Positions 55,638 to 64,000 are shown, counted from the stretch's first letter. The stretch: 64,000 nt of DNA from Roseburia sp. (GCA_019411365.1 DXQT01000003.1:62001-126000), one strand, 5' to 3'. Notes: generated by a model from the letters alone, not told the origin. Translations and numbers: made by a program.

Positions 55638-56426
55638 ATGGAGAACACTATAAGTATTTATCAACAGGCTTTAGAGGAAAAAGCATTTTTGGAAAGACAA
55701 ATTGGTGAATTGGAAAAAAGAATAAAAAAATATCCAAAAGGAAAACTTATTTGCTGCAAATCAGATGATCATGTGAAGTGGTATTTGAGCGAAAACGGTA
55801 AAAGACAATATATTCCGAAAAAGAAACGGAAGTTTGCAGAGCAACTGGCACTCAAAAGATATGAAAAGTTAAAACTTCAGGAAATGATGAGTGAAAGAAT
55901 GGCAATTGATTTTTATTTGAGGCATCATTCAGATAATACAGCAGAGAAAGAATTATTGGCGAAAAGCGGTTTTCAGGAATTGCTAGAACCATATTTTAAA
56001 AATGCTGTGCAGGAATTCGAAGAATGGATGCATCGAAATTACGAGACAAATACATTTCATCAGGAACAGCTTATTCATAAAACATGTTCTGGCATTTATG
56101 TACGTTCGAAATCGGAAGCAATGATTCTTATGCTGTTAGAGCAGAGGCATATACCATACCGGTACGAAAGTGAATTGCATTTAGGTAATCGTGATATATA
56201 TCCTGATTTTACATTAATACATCCCAAAACAGGTAAAATGCTATATTGGGAGCATTTTGGAATGATGGATGATGCAAAATATTACCGGGACGCCTGTGCA
56301 AAACTGGAATTCTATTTATCAAATCAAATATATCCATTAGATCAATTAATAGTAACATTTGAGACAAAAGAAAACCCATTAACTACAGAAAAAATTGAAA
56401 AAACAATTCAACTATATTTTGGATGA
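55638..56426 (+). CDS. Uncharacterised protein with PD-(D/E)XK nuclease-like region
   Basis: 262 residues; no named family recognised with certainty. The N-terminal third is a charged helical, coiled-coil-like region (QALEEKAFLERQIGELEKRIKK). The C-terminal half has RSKSEAMI, then YPDF, then YWEHFGM: the Glu / Asp / Glu-x-His spacing seen in PD-(D/E)XK-like nucleases. No signal peptide. The gene is richer in A+T than its neighbours and sits alone behind an AT-rich gap, hinting at horizontal transfer. Start follows AGAAAGGATGG closely; the ATG at 55638 is the best. Confidence 0.7.
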   Translation: MENTISIYQQALEEKAFLERQIGELEKRIKKYPKGKLICCKSDDHVKWYLSENGKRQYIPKKKRKFAEQLALKRYEKLKLQEMMSERMAIDFYLRHHSDNTAEKELLAKSGFQELLEPYFKNAVQEFEEWMHRNYETNTFHQEQLIHKTCSGIYVRSKSEAMILMLLEQRHIPYRYESELHLGNRDIYPDFTLIHPKTGKMLYWEHFGMMDDAKYYRDACAKLEFYLSNQIYPLDQLIVTFETKENPLTTEKIEKTIQLYFG

Positions 56427-56462
56427 TGCGAAGCTAAATGGCGGATTGATAAGATTTTTTGG

Positions 56463-56510
56463 TTGACAAATACAAATGTGTTAGTGTATTCTAACCTGGC
56501 TAACGGTTAG
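56463..56510 (+). promoter_or_regulatory. Promoter with overlapping DtxR-like palindromes
   Basis: TTGACA (56463-56468), 18-base spacer, TATTCT (56487-56492). Overlapping the -10 is TTAG-N6-CTAA (56481-56494), and next to it CTAACC-N8-GGTTAG (56491-56510). TTAG/CTAA-based palindromes resemble sites of DtxR/IdeR/MntR metal-dependent repressors. Controls the YbaN/YgbA/ABC operon. Confidence 0.6.
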
Positions 56511-56557
56511 ATAAAACTAATCAAAAGCAAAAAGATTACATAGAAAGAGAGCACGAT

Positions 56558-56973
56558 ATGAAAAAATAATTCGCGCAATTTATTTAGTACTGGCATTTTT
56601 ATTCCTTGGAATTGGTATTGCAGGGATTGTTCTTCCGATTCTTCCAACGACGCCGTTTTTGCTTTTGACGGCAGCGTTATTCGCAAAAAGTTCGGAGAGG
56701 TTTCATAAATGGTTTGTCTCGACTAAGTTATACGATAAATACATTGATCAGGCATTGAATCGAAAAGCAATGACAAAAGAGACAAAGCGTAAGGCGATGG
56801 CAACACTTGGAATTATATTCTTGGCAGGTTTTCTTTTTTCGCCGGTATGGTATGCAAAAGCAATCATCGTGGTGATCGCAGCAGGACATTTGTATTATTT
56901 CTTGGCTAAGATCAAGACAGTGGAAGAGTCTGAGGAAGAAAGCCAGAACGAGAGACTTATTCCAGAAGAATAA
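56558..56973 (+). pseudogene. YbaN/DUF454 inner-membrane protein, frameshifted at the start
   Basis: The natural start, ATG 56558 behind AAGAGAG, is followed by six A and then TAA. With one more A the frame would read MKKIIRAIYLVLAFLFLGIG and join the otherwise intact 130-residue DUF454 protein (GIVLPILPTTPFLLLTAALFAKSS, then a second membrane hairpin). The body is open from about 56511 to 56973, but without a proper start of its own; TTG 56659 would omit the first helix. Could be a sequencing error, a recent mutation, a phase-variable tract, or rescued by slippage on the A-run. Confidence 0.75.
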
Positions 56974-57030
56974 ATTACAAAATACATGAAAAGCAAATGA
57001 CGAAAATGTAACAAAAGGATAAGAAAGACT

Positions 57031-57387
57031 ATGACATCAGAAGAAAAACGGGAGCATGAAAAAAAGGCGGTAGATCTGATGATCCGGATATACTGTCATG
57101 GAAATCATCATACAAAAGGAAAGTCATTGTGCAAAGACTGTGAAGAACTGACCAGTTACTGCAATCTGCGCACAGACAAATGTCCTTTTATGGAAACAAA
57201 AACTTTTTGCAGTGCCTGTAAAGTGCATTGCTATTCAAAAGAAAACAAAGAAAAAATCCGGAAAGTGATGCGGTATGCAGGTCCGCGTATGCTGTTATAT
57301 CACCCTGTGCTTGCGATTAAGCACGCAGTCATTACATTAAAACAGAAACAAGAGCTGAAAAAGCAACAGGACCGGTCATTCATATAA
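57031..57387 (+). CDS. YgbA_NO family (nitrous oxide-stimulated promoter) protein
   Basis: 118 residues with eight cysteines in CKDCEEL, YCNLRTDKCPF, FCSACKVHCY; a probable metal or Fe-S site. This pattern and the final RYAGPRMLLYHP block mark the YgbA_NO family, named from nitrogen-oxide-induced genes in Gammaproteobacteria. Function unknown; linked to nitrosative stress and iron. It sits between YbaN and the ABC pair in a putatively metal-regulated operon. Confidence 0.88.
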   Translation: MTSEEKREHEKKAVDLMIRIYCHGNHHTKGKSLCKDCEELTSYCNLRTDKCPFMETKTFCSACKVHCYSKENKEKIRKVMRYAGPRMLLYHPVLAIKHAVITLKQKQELKKQQDRSFI

Positions 57388-57415
57388 AATAAATCAATAA
57401 GAAACGGAGTAAAAC

Positions 57416-59137
57416 ATGTTCCACAAAAGACTCTTAAAAGAATTTAAAGAAAATCAAAAATTAGTAGCAGGCATGGTCATGACACAGTGGATCACACTGT
57501 TGGCAAATGTTGTGCTTGTTTTTGCGTTAGCCCTCTTTGTCAGCAATTTGCTGCAGGGACAGACACAGGGAAAGCTGCTTTGGATACTGCCGGTGACGCT
57601 GATCGCAGTCATGCTGGTACGCGGCATTGCAAACACAGTCAACCAGAAATTATCATTTCAGGCATCTTCGAATGTGAAACGCAGACTGCGTGAACTGACG
57701 TATGAAAAACTGATGCGGTTAGGCACAAAATACCATGAGAATATTGCTACTTCGGAGGCAGTTCAGATCAGCACAGAGGGCGTTGACCAGTTGGAGATCT
57801 ATTTTGGAAAATATGTGCCGCAGTTTTTTTACAGTTTATTGGCACCACTCACGTTATTTGTGATCGTTGGTACGATGAGCATGAAAGTAGCAGCAGTGCT
57901 GTTACTGTGTGTGCCGTTAATTCCAATCTCAATCGTGGCAGTACAGAAGTTTGCCAAGAAAATGCTGCAAAAATACTGGGGTACTTACACAGAGCTTGGT
58001 GATTCTTTTCTGGAAAATCTGCAGGGACTGACCACGTTGAAAATTTATCAGGCAGACGAACGCTATGAGAAGAAAATGGACGAGGAAGCAGAAAAATTCC
58101 GAAAAGTCACGATGCGTGTTTTGATCATGCAGTTGAACTCTATCAGTGTCATGGATATCGTTGCTTACGGTGGAGCAGCTATCGGCATGATCTTAAGTGT
58201 TCTGGAACTAAGAGCCGGTGCAATTTCGCTGGCACAGTGTTTCTTTATCATTATGGTGTCGGCAGAATTTTTCCTGCCACTGCGTATGCTCGGTTCTTTT
58301 TTTCATATTGCAATGAACGGAAATGAGGCGGCAAACAAGATTTTTGCCCTGTCAGACAGTGCAGAAAAAGAAAAAGGAACGAAGACTTCCTGTGATGGAG
58401 ATACGATTTGTTTTTCACACGTGACATTCGGTTATGAGGAACATCAGCAGGTGTTAAAGGATGTTTCATTTACGATTCCGGAAAAAAGCTTTACGGCAAT
58501 TGTCGGAGTTTCCGGCTGCGGAAAGAGCACGACCGCATCGCTTTTAATGGGAGATCTGGGTGAGAACAGCGGAGAGATCACCATTGGTGGTGTGCAGGTA
58601 AAGGAGCTGGAAGAAGCCTTTTTACATAAGAAAATAACCCGTGTCCGGCATGATAGTTATCTGTTTGCAGGAACATTAAGGGATAATCTTGCTATGGCGA
58701 TGAAGTCGCCGGATGAAGATAAAATGTATGCGGCTTTAAAACAGGTGGAACTCTATGACACCGTTATGGAAAAGGGCGGTCTTTCTATGGAGATCACAGA
58801 GAAGGCAGCAAATCTTTCCGGTGGTCAGAAACAGAGGGTGGCATTAGCGAGAGCCATGCTGCATGACAGCGATATTTATATTTTTGATGAGGCAGCTTCG
58901 AATGTGGATGTGGAGAGTGAAAACAAGATTATGGAAGTAATCACAGTGCTTGCAAAGGAGAAGACGGTCATTCTGATCTCACACCGTCTGGCAAACGTTG
59001 TGAATGCAGACCAGGTGCTTGTGATGAAAGACGGCATTGTGGAAGAAAGCGGCACGCATGAGAAGCTTATGGAGAAGCACGGATATTACAGAGAACTTTT
59101 CCTTGCCCAGAAGGAACTTGAAAATTTCGCAAAATAA
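57416..59137 (+). CDS. ABC exporter half-transporter (CydD-like)
   Basis: 573 residues: six-helix transmembrane domain (about 1-310), then ATPase with GVSGCGKST (about 364-372), signature LSGGQKQR, Walker B IYIFDEAAS and switch His (SHRLA). Similar to CydD in the CydDC thiol exporter family. It is paired with a second half-transporter, implying a heterodimer. Substrate unknown; the operon suggests a link to metal or redox homeostasis. Confidence 0.88.
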   Translation: MFHKRLLKEFKENQKLVAGMVMTQWITLLANVVLVFALALFVSNLLQGQTQGKLLWILPVTLIAVMLVRGIANTVNQKLSFQASSNVKRRLRELTYEKLMRLGTKYHENIATSEAVQISTEGVDQLEIYFGKYVPQFFYSLLAPLTLFVIVGTMSMKVAAVLLLCVPLIPISIVAVQKFAKKMLQKYWGTYTELGDSFLENLQGLTTLKIYQADERYEKKMDEEAEKFRKVTMRVLIMQLNSISVMDIVAYGGAAIGMILSVLELRAGAISLAQCFFIIMVSAEFFLPLRMLGSFFHIAMNGNEAANKIFALSDSAEKEKGTKTSCDGDTICFSHVTFGYEEHQQVLKDVSFTIPEKSFTAIVGVSGCGKSTTASLLMGDLGENSGEITIGGVQVKELEEAFLHKKITRVRHDSYLFAGTLRDNLAMAMKSPDEDKMYAALKQVELYDTVMEKGGLSMEITEKAANLSGGQKQRVALARAMLHDSDIYIFDEAASNVDVESENKIMEVITVLAKEKTVILISHRLANVVNADQVLVMKDGIVEESGTHEKLMEKHGYYRELFLAQKELENFAK

Positions 59138-59198
59138 GGAGACAAAAATCCTCTCCTCACAAGAGTTCGGATTTTGCTTCGCAAAACAAGGAGGCTTT

Positions 59199-60845
59199 AT
59201 GAACAGGAATCGAAGTGGCTTTGCGGTTATGGCAGGGCTGATTGGAATGATAAAACCAATGCTTGGCATCATGCTTTTAGCGGTGCTCATGGGCTGCATT
59301 GGCAATCTCATGGCAACATTTATTACGGTACTTGGCGGTTATGGTCTTTTAATCGTGACAGGATATTATGGAAAAATGTCACTGGCACTCATTATAACGC
59401 TCATGGCAGTGTTTGCCATTTTGCGCGGCATACTGCGCTATGCGGAGCAGGCGTGCAATCATTTTATTGCGTTTAAACTGCTGGCACGCATCCGGCATCA
59501 GGTGTTTGCAGCACTTCGAAAGCTTGCACCAGCAAAACTTGACGGAAGCGAGAAGGGAAATCTGATCTCGATCATTACAAGTGATATTGAACTTCTGGAA
59601 GTGTTTTATGCACACACGATCTCACCGATCGCAATCGCTGTGATCACATCGGTTGTGATGTGTGTTTATCTGGGAAGCATGTCTGCGTGGTTTGCGGTGA
59701 TCGCAGCATGTTTTTACGTGCTGGTCGGCGTTGTGATCCCACTGTGGAATGGAAAAAGAGGAAGCGCCTATGGAAAAAATTACCGGGATTCTTTTGGAAA
59801 ATTAAATACCACGGTGCTGGATAACCTTTACGGTCTCGAAGAAACCATTCAGTATGAGAGACAGGGGGAGCGCATGAAGGTTATGTCGGAGCAGACCGAT
59901 GCGTTGGAGCGGGTGAACCGGACCCTTAAAAATCAGGAAAAGACACAGCGTATCTTAACGGACTGGGTGATTCTCGCCTCCGGCGTGGTTATGGCGTGTG
60001 CAGGTTCTTATCTCACGGAACGTGGAGCCATTGCAGGGTATCAGGCGGTGACCGCCGTCATTGCGATGATGAGCTCCTTCGGACCGACAGCGGCACTTTC
60101 CGAGCTGTCGAACAACTTGAATCAGACACTTGCATGTGGAAACCGTGTGTTGAATCTGTTGGAGGAAGAGCCGGCAGTCTGCGATGTCGAGGTAGGAACG
60201 GAATTTGTTTCCGGGGATATCACCTGCGAGCAGGTGGACTTTTCCTATGGAAAAGAACCGATTTTATCTGATTTTACACAGGTGTTTGCAAAAAACAAAA
60301 TTCACGGAATTCTCGGAAAGAGCGGTTGTGGCAAATCTACGTTATTAAAGCTTCTCATGCGTTTTTACGAGACGGACGGTGGAAACATCCGTTATGGAGT
60401 GGACAATGTCAATGCGATCAACACGGAATCTCTGCGGAAACATATCGCTTACGTGACGCAGGAGACATTTTTATTCCACGATACGATCGAAAACAATATC
60501 AAAGTTGCAAAGGCAGACGCAACGCGCGAGGAAGTGATCGGGGCGGCAAAAAAAGCGTCTGTCCACGAGTTTATCTGCTCCCTGCCAAATGGATATGAGA
60601 CAAATGTAGCAGAACTTGGAAGCTCTTTATCCGGCGGGGAGAGACAGCGTATCGGAATTGCGAGGGCATTCCTGCATGACTGTGAAGTGATCTTATTAGA
60701 TGAGCCGACGAGCAATATCGACAGTCTGAATGAGGGCATGATCTTAAAGAGTTTACAGGCAGAAAAAGAGGAGAAAACGATTCTTCTCGTGTCCCACCGG
60801 AGATCGACGATGGGAATCGCGGATGAGATGACGGTATTTGAATAG
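59199..60845 (+). CDS. ABC exporter half-transporter (CydC-like)
   Basis: 548 residues from ATG 59199 (AGGAGG four bases before); the open frame extends upstream into the previous gene but with non-protein-like sequence. TMD about 15-310, then GKSGCGKST, LSGGERQR, VILLDEPTSNIDS and SHRRST. Partner of the gene at 57416. The D-loop and catalytic Glu are intact in both subunits, so both ATP sites may work. Confidence 0.88.
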   Translation: MNRNRSGFAVMAGLIGMIKPMLGIMLLAVLMGCIGNLMATFITVLGGYGLLIVTGYYGKMSLALIITLMAVFAILRGILRYAEQACNHFIAFKLLARIRHQVFAALRKLAPAKLDGSEKGNLISIITSDIELLEVFYAHTISPIAIAVITSVVMCVYLGSMSAWFAVIAACFYVLVGVVIPLWNGKRGSAYGKNYRDSFGKLNTTVLDNLYGLEETIQYERQGERMKVMSEQTDALERVNRTLKNQEKTQRILTDWVILASGVVMACAGSYLTERGAIAGYQAVTAVIAMMSSFGPTAALSELSNNLNQTLACGNRVLNLLEEEPAVCDVEVGTEFVSGDITCEQVDFSYGKEPILSDFTQVFAKNKIHGILGKSGCGKSTLLKLLMRFYETDGGNIRYGVDNVNAINTESLRKHIAYVTQETFLFHDTIENNIKVAKADATREEVIGAAKKASVHEFICSLPNGYETNVAELGSSLSGGERQRIGIARAFLHDCEVILLDEPTSNIDSLNEGMILKSLQAEKEEKTILLVSHRRSTMGIADEMTVFE

Positions 60846-60955
60846 GGGGACGGATTGCTTTAGATAGTCACTGAACTAATTACACAAAAAAGTGCAGGGA
60901 AAATTGTTACTTTGCACAAAAAGCTTATGTATTACAATAAAAACATCAGAGGTAC

Positions 60956-60983
60956 TTGTAATTCCATACATTTTCGATATAAT
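60956..60983 (+). promoter_or_regulatory. Promoter of the hydrogenase-like gene
   Basis: TTGTAA (60956-60961), 16-base spacer, TATAAT (60978-60983), about 50 bases before the ATG. Confidence 0.7.
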
Positions 60984-61033
60984 GTCTTAGATGGTTAAAA
61001 AATTAACGAACAAAAACGAGTGAGGTATTTACA

Positions 61034-62482
61034 ATGTACGCTGATGAAAATGTGATCAAAATTAAACACGATGTACTTTATGAAGTGGCAAAACTTGCAT
61101 TTGCAGGTGAGCTTGAGGAGAAGAAAGACTACATTGCAAACCAATTAATCCCAGGACCAGCAGCACATTTCCGCTGCTGCATCTATAAAGAGCGAGAGAT
61201 TATCAGACAGAGAGTCAGACTGGCAGAAGGAAAAGCTCCTGGACCAGTAGATGACGGTAATGTGATCCAGGTGATCAGTTCTGCCTGTGAAGATTGTCCG
61301 ATTTCCAGTTATACAGTGACAGAAAACTGCCAGAACTGTCTTGGAAAGGCATGTATCAATGCATGTAAATTTGGTGCGATCGAGCCGGGAAGACTTCGTT
61401 CCCACATTGATCCACAGAAATGTAAAGAGTGTGGCAAATGTGCTCAGGCCTGTCCGTACAATGCGATCGCACATTTAAAGAGACCATGTAAATTCAGCTG
61501 TCCGGTCAATGCGATTACATATGACGAGTACGGAATCTCTGTTATTGACGAGAAGAAATGTATCCGCTGCGGAAAATGTATCCACAGCTGTCCATTCGGT
61601 GCGATCGGATCTAAGACCTATATTGTAAATGTAATTGAAGCATTAAAATCTAATAAAAAAGTTTATGCAATGGCAGCTCCTGCAACAGAGGGACAGTTCG
61701 GTGATGATATCACGATGAATAGCTGGAAGAAAGCAATGGAGGCAGTTGGTTTTGATGGTTTCTTTGAAGTCGGTCTCGGCGGAGATATGACAGCTGCTTA
61801 TGAGGCAGAAGAGTGGGCAGAAGCTTACAAAGAAGGCAAGAAGAAAGTAACTTCCTGTTGTCCTGCATTTGTCAATATGGTAAGACGTCATTTTCCGGAG
61901 CTTGCAGACAATATTTCTACCACGATTTCTCCGATGGCAGCAGTATCCCGCCTGATCAAAGCAAAAGATCCGGAGGCAGTTACCGTATTTATCGGACCAT
62001 GTATCGCTAAGAAATCCGAGGTGGTAGACCAGAAGATCGAAGGCAATGCAGATTATGTATTAACTTATTCTGAGATCCGTGCCATCATGAAAGCGAAGAG
62101 TGTGGCATTAGAACCGGATGAGAACAGCTATCAGGAATCTTCTGTATACGGTAAGAGATTTGCCAATGCAGGCGGTGTGACTGCAGCAGTTCTTCAGAGC
62201 TTAAAAGAATCTGAAGATGAGATTGATGCAAAGGTATGCAAGTGTAATGGTGCAGCAGAGTGTAAGAAAGCGCTGTTATTAATGAAAGCCGGAAGATTGC
62301 TGGAAGACTTCATTGAAGGTATGGTATGTGAAGGCGGATGTGTCGGCGGACCAAGTGCATTCAACGATCAGATCTCTTCCAAGAAGAACAGGGATGCATT
62401 GATCAGCAATGCGGATGGACGCGGAATCCACGAAAACTTAAAGAATTATGATATGGACAGTTTCTCTATGCATCGTGAATAA
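61034..62482 (+). CDS. [FeFe]-hydrogenase-like protein, group B type
   Basis: 482 residues. N-terminal cysteine clusters (CEDCPISSY, CQNCLGKACINAC, CKECGKCAQACPYNA, CIRCGKCIHSCPFGA) give several [4Fe-4S] centres. The H-cluster motifs are variants: TSCCPAF (273-279), GPCIAKK (321-327) and MVCEGGCVGGP with Cys432 and Cys436, in place of TSCCPxW, MPCxxK and MACxxGCxxGGGQP of classic enzymes. The cysteines that carry the H-cluster are kept. These variants fit group B [FeFe]-hydrogenases, whose physiological role is poorly known. Cytoplasmic, single gene; maturases HydEFG are not in the window. Confidence 0.88.
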   Translation: MYADENVIKIKHDVLYEVAKLAFAGELEEKKDYIANQLIPGPAAHFRCCIYKEREIIRQRVRLAEGKAPGPVDDGNVIQVISSACEDCPISSYTVTENCQNCLGKACINACKFGAIEPGRLRSHIDPQKCKECGKCAQACPYNAIAHLKRPCKFSCPVNAITYDEYGISVIDEKKCIRCGKCIHSCPFGAIGSKTYIVNVIEALKSNKKVYAMAAPATEGQFGDDITMNSWKKAMEAVGFDGFFEVGLGGDMTAAYEAEEWAEAYKEGKKKVTSCCPAFVNMVRRHFPELADNISTTISPMAAVSRLIKAKDPEAVTVFIGPCIAKKSEVVDQKIEGNADYVLTYSEIRAIMKAKSVALEPDENSYQESSVYGKRFANAGGVTAAVLQSLKESEDEIDAKVCKCNGAAECKKALLLMKAGRLLEDFIEGMVCEGGCVGGPSAFNDQISSKKNRDALISNADGRGIHENLKNYDMDSFSMHRE

Positions 62483-62495
62483 TGTTGATTTTACA

Positions 62496-62522
62496 GGGCT
62501 CGCAGCAGTTGCTGCGGGCTCT
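62496..62522 (+). terminator. Hairpin after the hydrogenase-like gene
   Basis: gggctcgcagca pairs with tgctgcgggctc around a two-base tip; the following cttgaatt is only weakly U-rich. Confidence 0.65.
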
Positions 62523-62588
62523 TGAATTGTACGATTTGTTTTAATTTAATATTTTTTATAAAAAATTTGAAAAATAGTGAAAAAAGGG

Positions 62589-62617
62589 TTGCAATATCCA
62601 TATCCATGTGTTATATT
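62589..62617 (+). promoter_or_regulatory. tRNA-Glu promoter
   Basis: TTGCAA (62589-62594), 17-base spacer, TATATT (62612-62617), 13 bases before the tRNA. Confidence 0.7.
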
Positions 62618-62629
62618 AAATGAGTACTT

Positions 62630-62701
62630 GGTTCGTTGGTCAAGCGGTTAAGACGCCGCCCTCTCACGGCGGAATCAGGGGTTCGATTCCCCTACGAACT
62701 G
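62630..62701 (+). tRNA. tRNA-Glu (CTC)
   Basis: Acceptor arms ggttcgt/acgaact (first pair G-U), D arm, anticodon stem ccgcc/ggcgg with loop ctctcac giving anticodon CUC, T arm aggggttcgattcccct, discriminator G. The CCA end is not encoded. Confidence 0.92.
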
Positions 62702-62715
62702 CTATAGTCATGCGA

Positions 62716-62744
62716 GGAAGCATATTTATATGCTTCCTTTTTTA
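62716..62744 (+). terminator. Terminator after tRNA-Glu
   Basis: ggaagcatat pairs with atatgcttcc around tt, followed by tttttt. Confidence 0.9.
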
Positions 62745-62862
62745 GTGTACAAAAAGACGATTTGTACCTTGCAAATCGGTGGAAGAGTGCTATACTAAAG
62801 AAAATAAGCAGTTTTGAAAAAGTTTTGTGAAAACTGGGGAAGAACAAAGGAGAACATGGGGT

Positions 62863-64000
62863 TTGAAAAGTATCAGAACAAGATTAACATTATTTTTTCT
62901 GCTGATATGTGTGGGATGTCTGGCAATTGCAATGGCAGTGTCTTCCATTTTCAGCAGGTCTGCTTTGACAGACACAAACGACAGGCTGCATGAGCAGCAG
63001 GCAGAGTATTATGCGTCTATGATCGACAGCTGGCTTCAGGAAAATACAGGTGATGTGGATGCAGCATGTACCTTTTTGGAGGCAAAGAGCCTGATCGATG
63101 AGGTGACGATCCGCCCGGTTATGGAACAGTACACAAATAATAACGTGAATGCGATCAATGTCAATGTAGGTTTTGAAAATAAGCTGTTTATTGATGGTAC
63201 TGGCTGGAAACCGGAAGCTGGATGGGACTGTACGGGAAGACCGTGGTATACGGATGCAAAAGCGGCAGGTGGAGAGAAGTATTTTGGCGATCCTTATGTG
63301 GATGCAGTCACTGGAGAATTGATCATCAGTGTGTCTAAGATGTTCCATACAGGCTCCGGCATGGAAGGCGTAGTCAATATGGATCTGAAGCTGAGCACAT
63401 TGTTTGATATGATGAACGAGATCACCGATACTTCGGATGGCAGTTACAGTTTTATTTATAATGAGAATGGCGCCATTTTAATGCATCCGAACAGTGAGTT
63501 TATATCAACTGGTGAGAATGTAGTGAATGTAAGCGATCTGATCGGCGGAGCATACGAGAAGGCAATGACGTCCCAGAGAGCATTTACCGACTATGACGGC
63601 AAAGCCAAATACCTGAAGGCTGCCACAGTTGCAGGAAGCGGATGGAAAGAGGTTCTGGTCACACCTGTTGCCGCTTATAACAGTGCAGCGAACGAAATGC
63701 TTATGGTTCTCGTTGTGGTTACTGTCCTGTCATCGGTAATTGCAGCAGTACTTGTGATCTTGTATGCCGGAAGCATAACAAAACCGATCCTGAAGATCCA
63801 GAAGCAGATCAATCATTTACAGGAACTGAATTTAAAGGAAATTGACATCAAGGAAAACAGACAGAAGGATGAGCTTGGAAGAATGAACCATGATGTGCTG
63901 GAGCTGCAGAAGACACTCGGACATATTATACAGCAGATGGGCGACTCCTCCACGAATTTGTCAGAGCAGTATGATATTGTGAATTCTTCCGTTTCTACCC
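62863..64000 (+). CDS. Methyl-accepting chemotaxis protein with dCache sensor domain, truncated
   Basis: At least 379 codons; it runs off the right edge. TTG 62863 is chosen as start because AAAGGAG lies ten bases upstream and the frame opens directly into membrane helix 1 (about residues 6-28); the ATG at 62856 is in another frame. Residues about 35-275 form a double-Cache periplasmic domain: the typical RPWYTDAK motif with GDPYVDAVTGELIISVSK after it, then VVNMDLKLSTLFDMM. Helix 2 at about 278-302 is followed by a HAMP domain (SITKPILKIQKQINHL). Such domains sense amino acids, amines or organic acids outside the cell. The signalling domain is outside the window. Confidence 0.88.
   Translation, partial: MKSIRTRLTLFFLLICVGCLAIAMAVSSIFSRSALTDTNDRLHEQQAEYYASMIDSWLQENTGDVDAACTFLEAKSLIDEVTIRPVMEQYTNNNVNAINVNVGFENKLFIDGTGWKPEAGWDCTGRPWYTDAKAAGGEKYFGDPYVDAVTGELIISVSKMFHTGSGMEGVVNMDLKLSTLFDMMNEITDTSDGSYSFIYNENGAILMHPNSEFISTGENVVNVSDLIGGAYEKAMTSQRAFTDYDGKAKYLKAATVAGSGWKEVLVTPVAAYNSAANEMLMVLVVVTVLSSVIAAVLVILYAGSITKPILKIQKQINHLQELNLKEIDIKENRQKDELGRMNHDVLELQKTLGHIIQQMGDSSTNLSEQYDIVNSSVST

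Noticed and set aside
59037..59198. Upstream start for the second ABC half-transporter
   Set aside because: The extension overlaps the coding end of the first ABC gene in another frame; ATG 59199 has AGGAGG and begins the family-like N-terminus.
1..64000. CRISPR array, prophage or complete insertion sequence
   Set aside because: No regularly spaced short direct repeats, no integrase, capsid or transposase genes. The Rpn nuclease at 10143 is not a transposase of a bounded element here.

Overview
The window looks like a chromosomal segment of a low-to-moderate GC Gram-positive anaerobe of the Lachnospiraceae, of a Roseburia/Agathobacter (Eubacterium rectale) kind. This is inferred from the gene set: three methyl-accepting chemotaxis proteins (a motile cell), hybrid cluster protein, an [FeFe]-hydrogenase-like protein, four MATE exporters, a SleB-type cell wall hydrolase, a TetM-like GTPase fused to a NYN domain, AGGAGG ribosome binding sites and a tRNA without encoded CCA. 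I cannot fix the species from sequence alone. No rRNA, prophage, complete insertion sequence or CRISPR array is visible.

Layout. 1-1.3 kb: 3' part of a GH36 alpha-galactosidase, followed by a 543-bp near-perfect inverted repeat that fills the gap to a convergent gene. 1.8-3.0 kb: membrane-anchored protein of unknown function. 3.4-10.1 kb: selenium-cofactor cluster (selD, yedF, yqeB, and a cysteine desulfurase-YqeC fusion), then a threonine aldolase-like enzyme and asparaginase. 10.1-15 kb: Rpn nuclease, GNAT and membrane acyltransferases, an XRE-AbrB regulator and a ClC channel. 15.2-21.3 kb: maltodextrin-type ABC operon with LacI regulator and MalQ, behind a tandem 12-bp operator array. 21.4-23.5 kb: alarmone synthetase and MATE. 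23.8-26.5 kb: CadC-like repressor, small HMA protein and Zn/Cd/Pb P-type ATPase. 26.6-31.6 kb: diguanylate cyclase, two chemoreceptors (one split by a frameshift) and a HAD phosphatase. 31.8-36.3 kb: hcp and two tandem MATE genes. 36.3-40.5 kb: leucine-rich-repeat protein, VWA-like (DUF2201) protein and MoxR-type AAA ATPase. 40.8-50.3 kb: cell wall hydrolase, TetM-NYN fusion, RNA methyltransferase, MATE, YhhN and a multi-receiver histidine kinase. 50.4-55.1 kb: amino-acid ABC transporter, RmlD-like reductase and dicarboxylate/amino-acid symporter. 55.1-60.8 kb: AT-rich island with a nuclease-like protein, then a putatively metal-regulated operon (frameshifted YbaN/DUF454, YgbA_NO, CydDC-like ABC pair). 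61-64 kb: group B-like [FeFe]-hydrogenase, tRNA-Glu and a truncated dCache chemoreceptor.

The most unusual signal is a family of four dispersed, about 205-245-bp palindromic elements (3064-3309 inverted, 23605-23809, 37406-37644, 41734-41977) plus a terminal remnant near 44698. They share a conserved core around a cgacacgtagcg motif. Their outer arms and apical stem differ between copies, but each stays self-complementary, which is the signature of selection on, or inheritance of, a folded structure. Other points of note: the 543-bp palindrome between convergent genes; a consensus promoter that runs straight into an intrinsic terminator (52805-52888); a one-base frameshift in an A-run at the start of the YbaN gene; the cysteine desulfurase-YqeC fusion; and the LRR/DUF2201/MoxR trio, in which the metallopeptidase glutamate is replaced.
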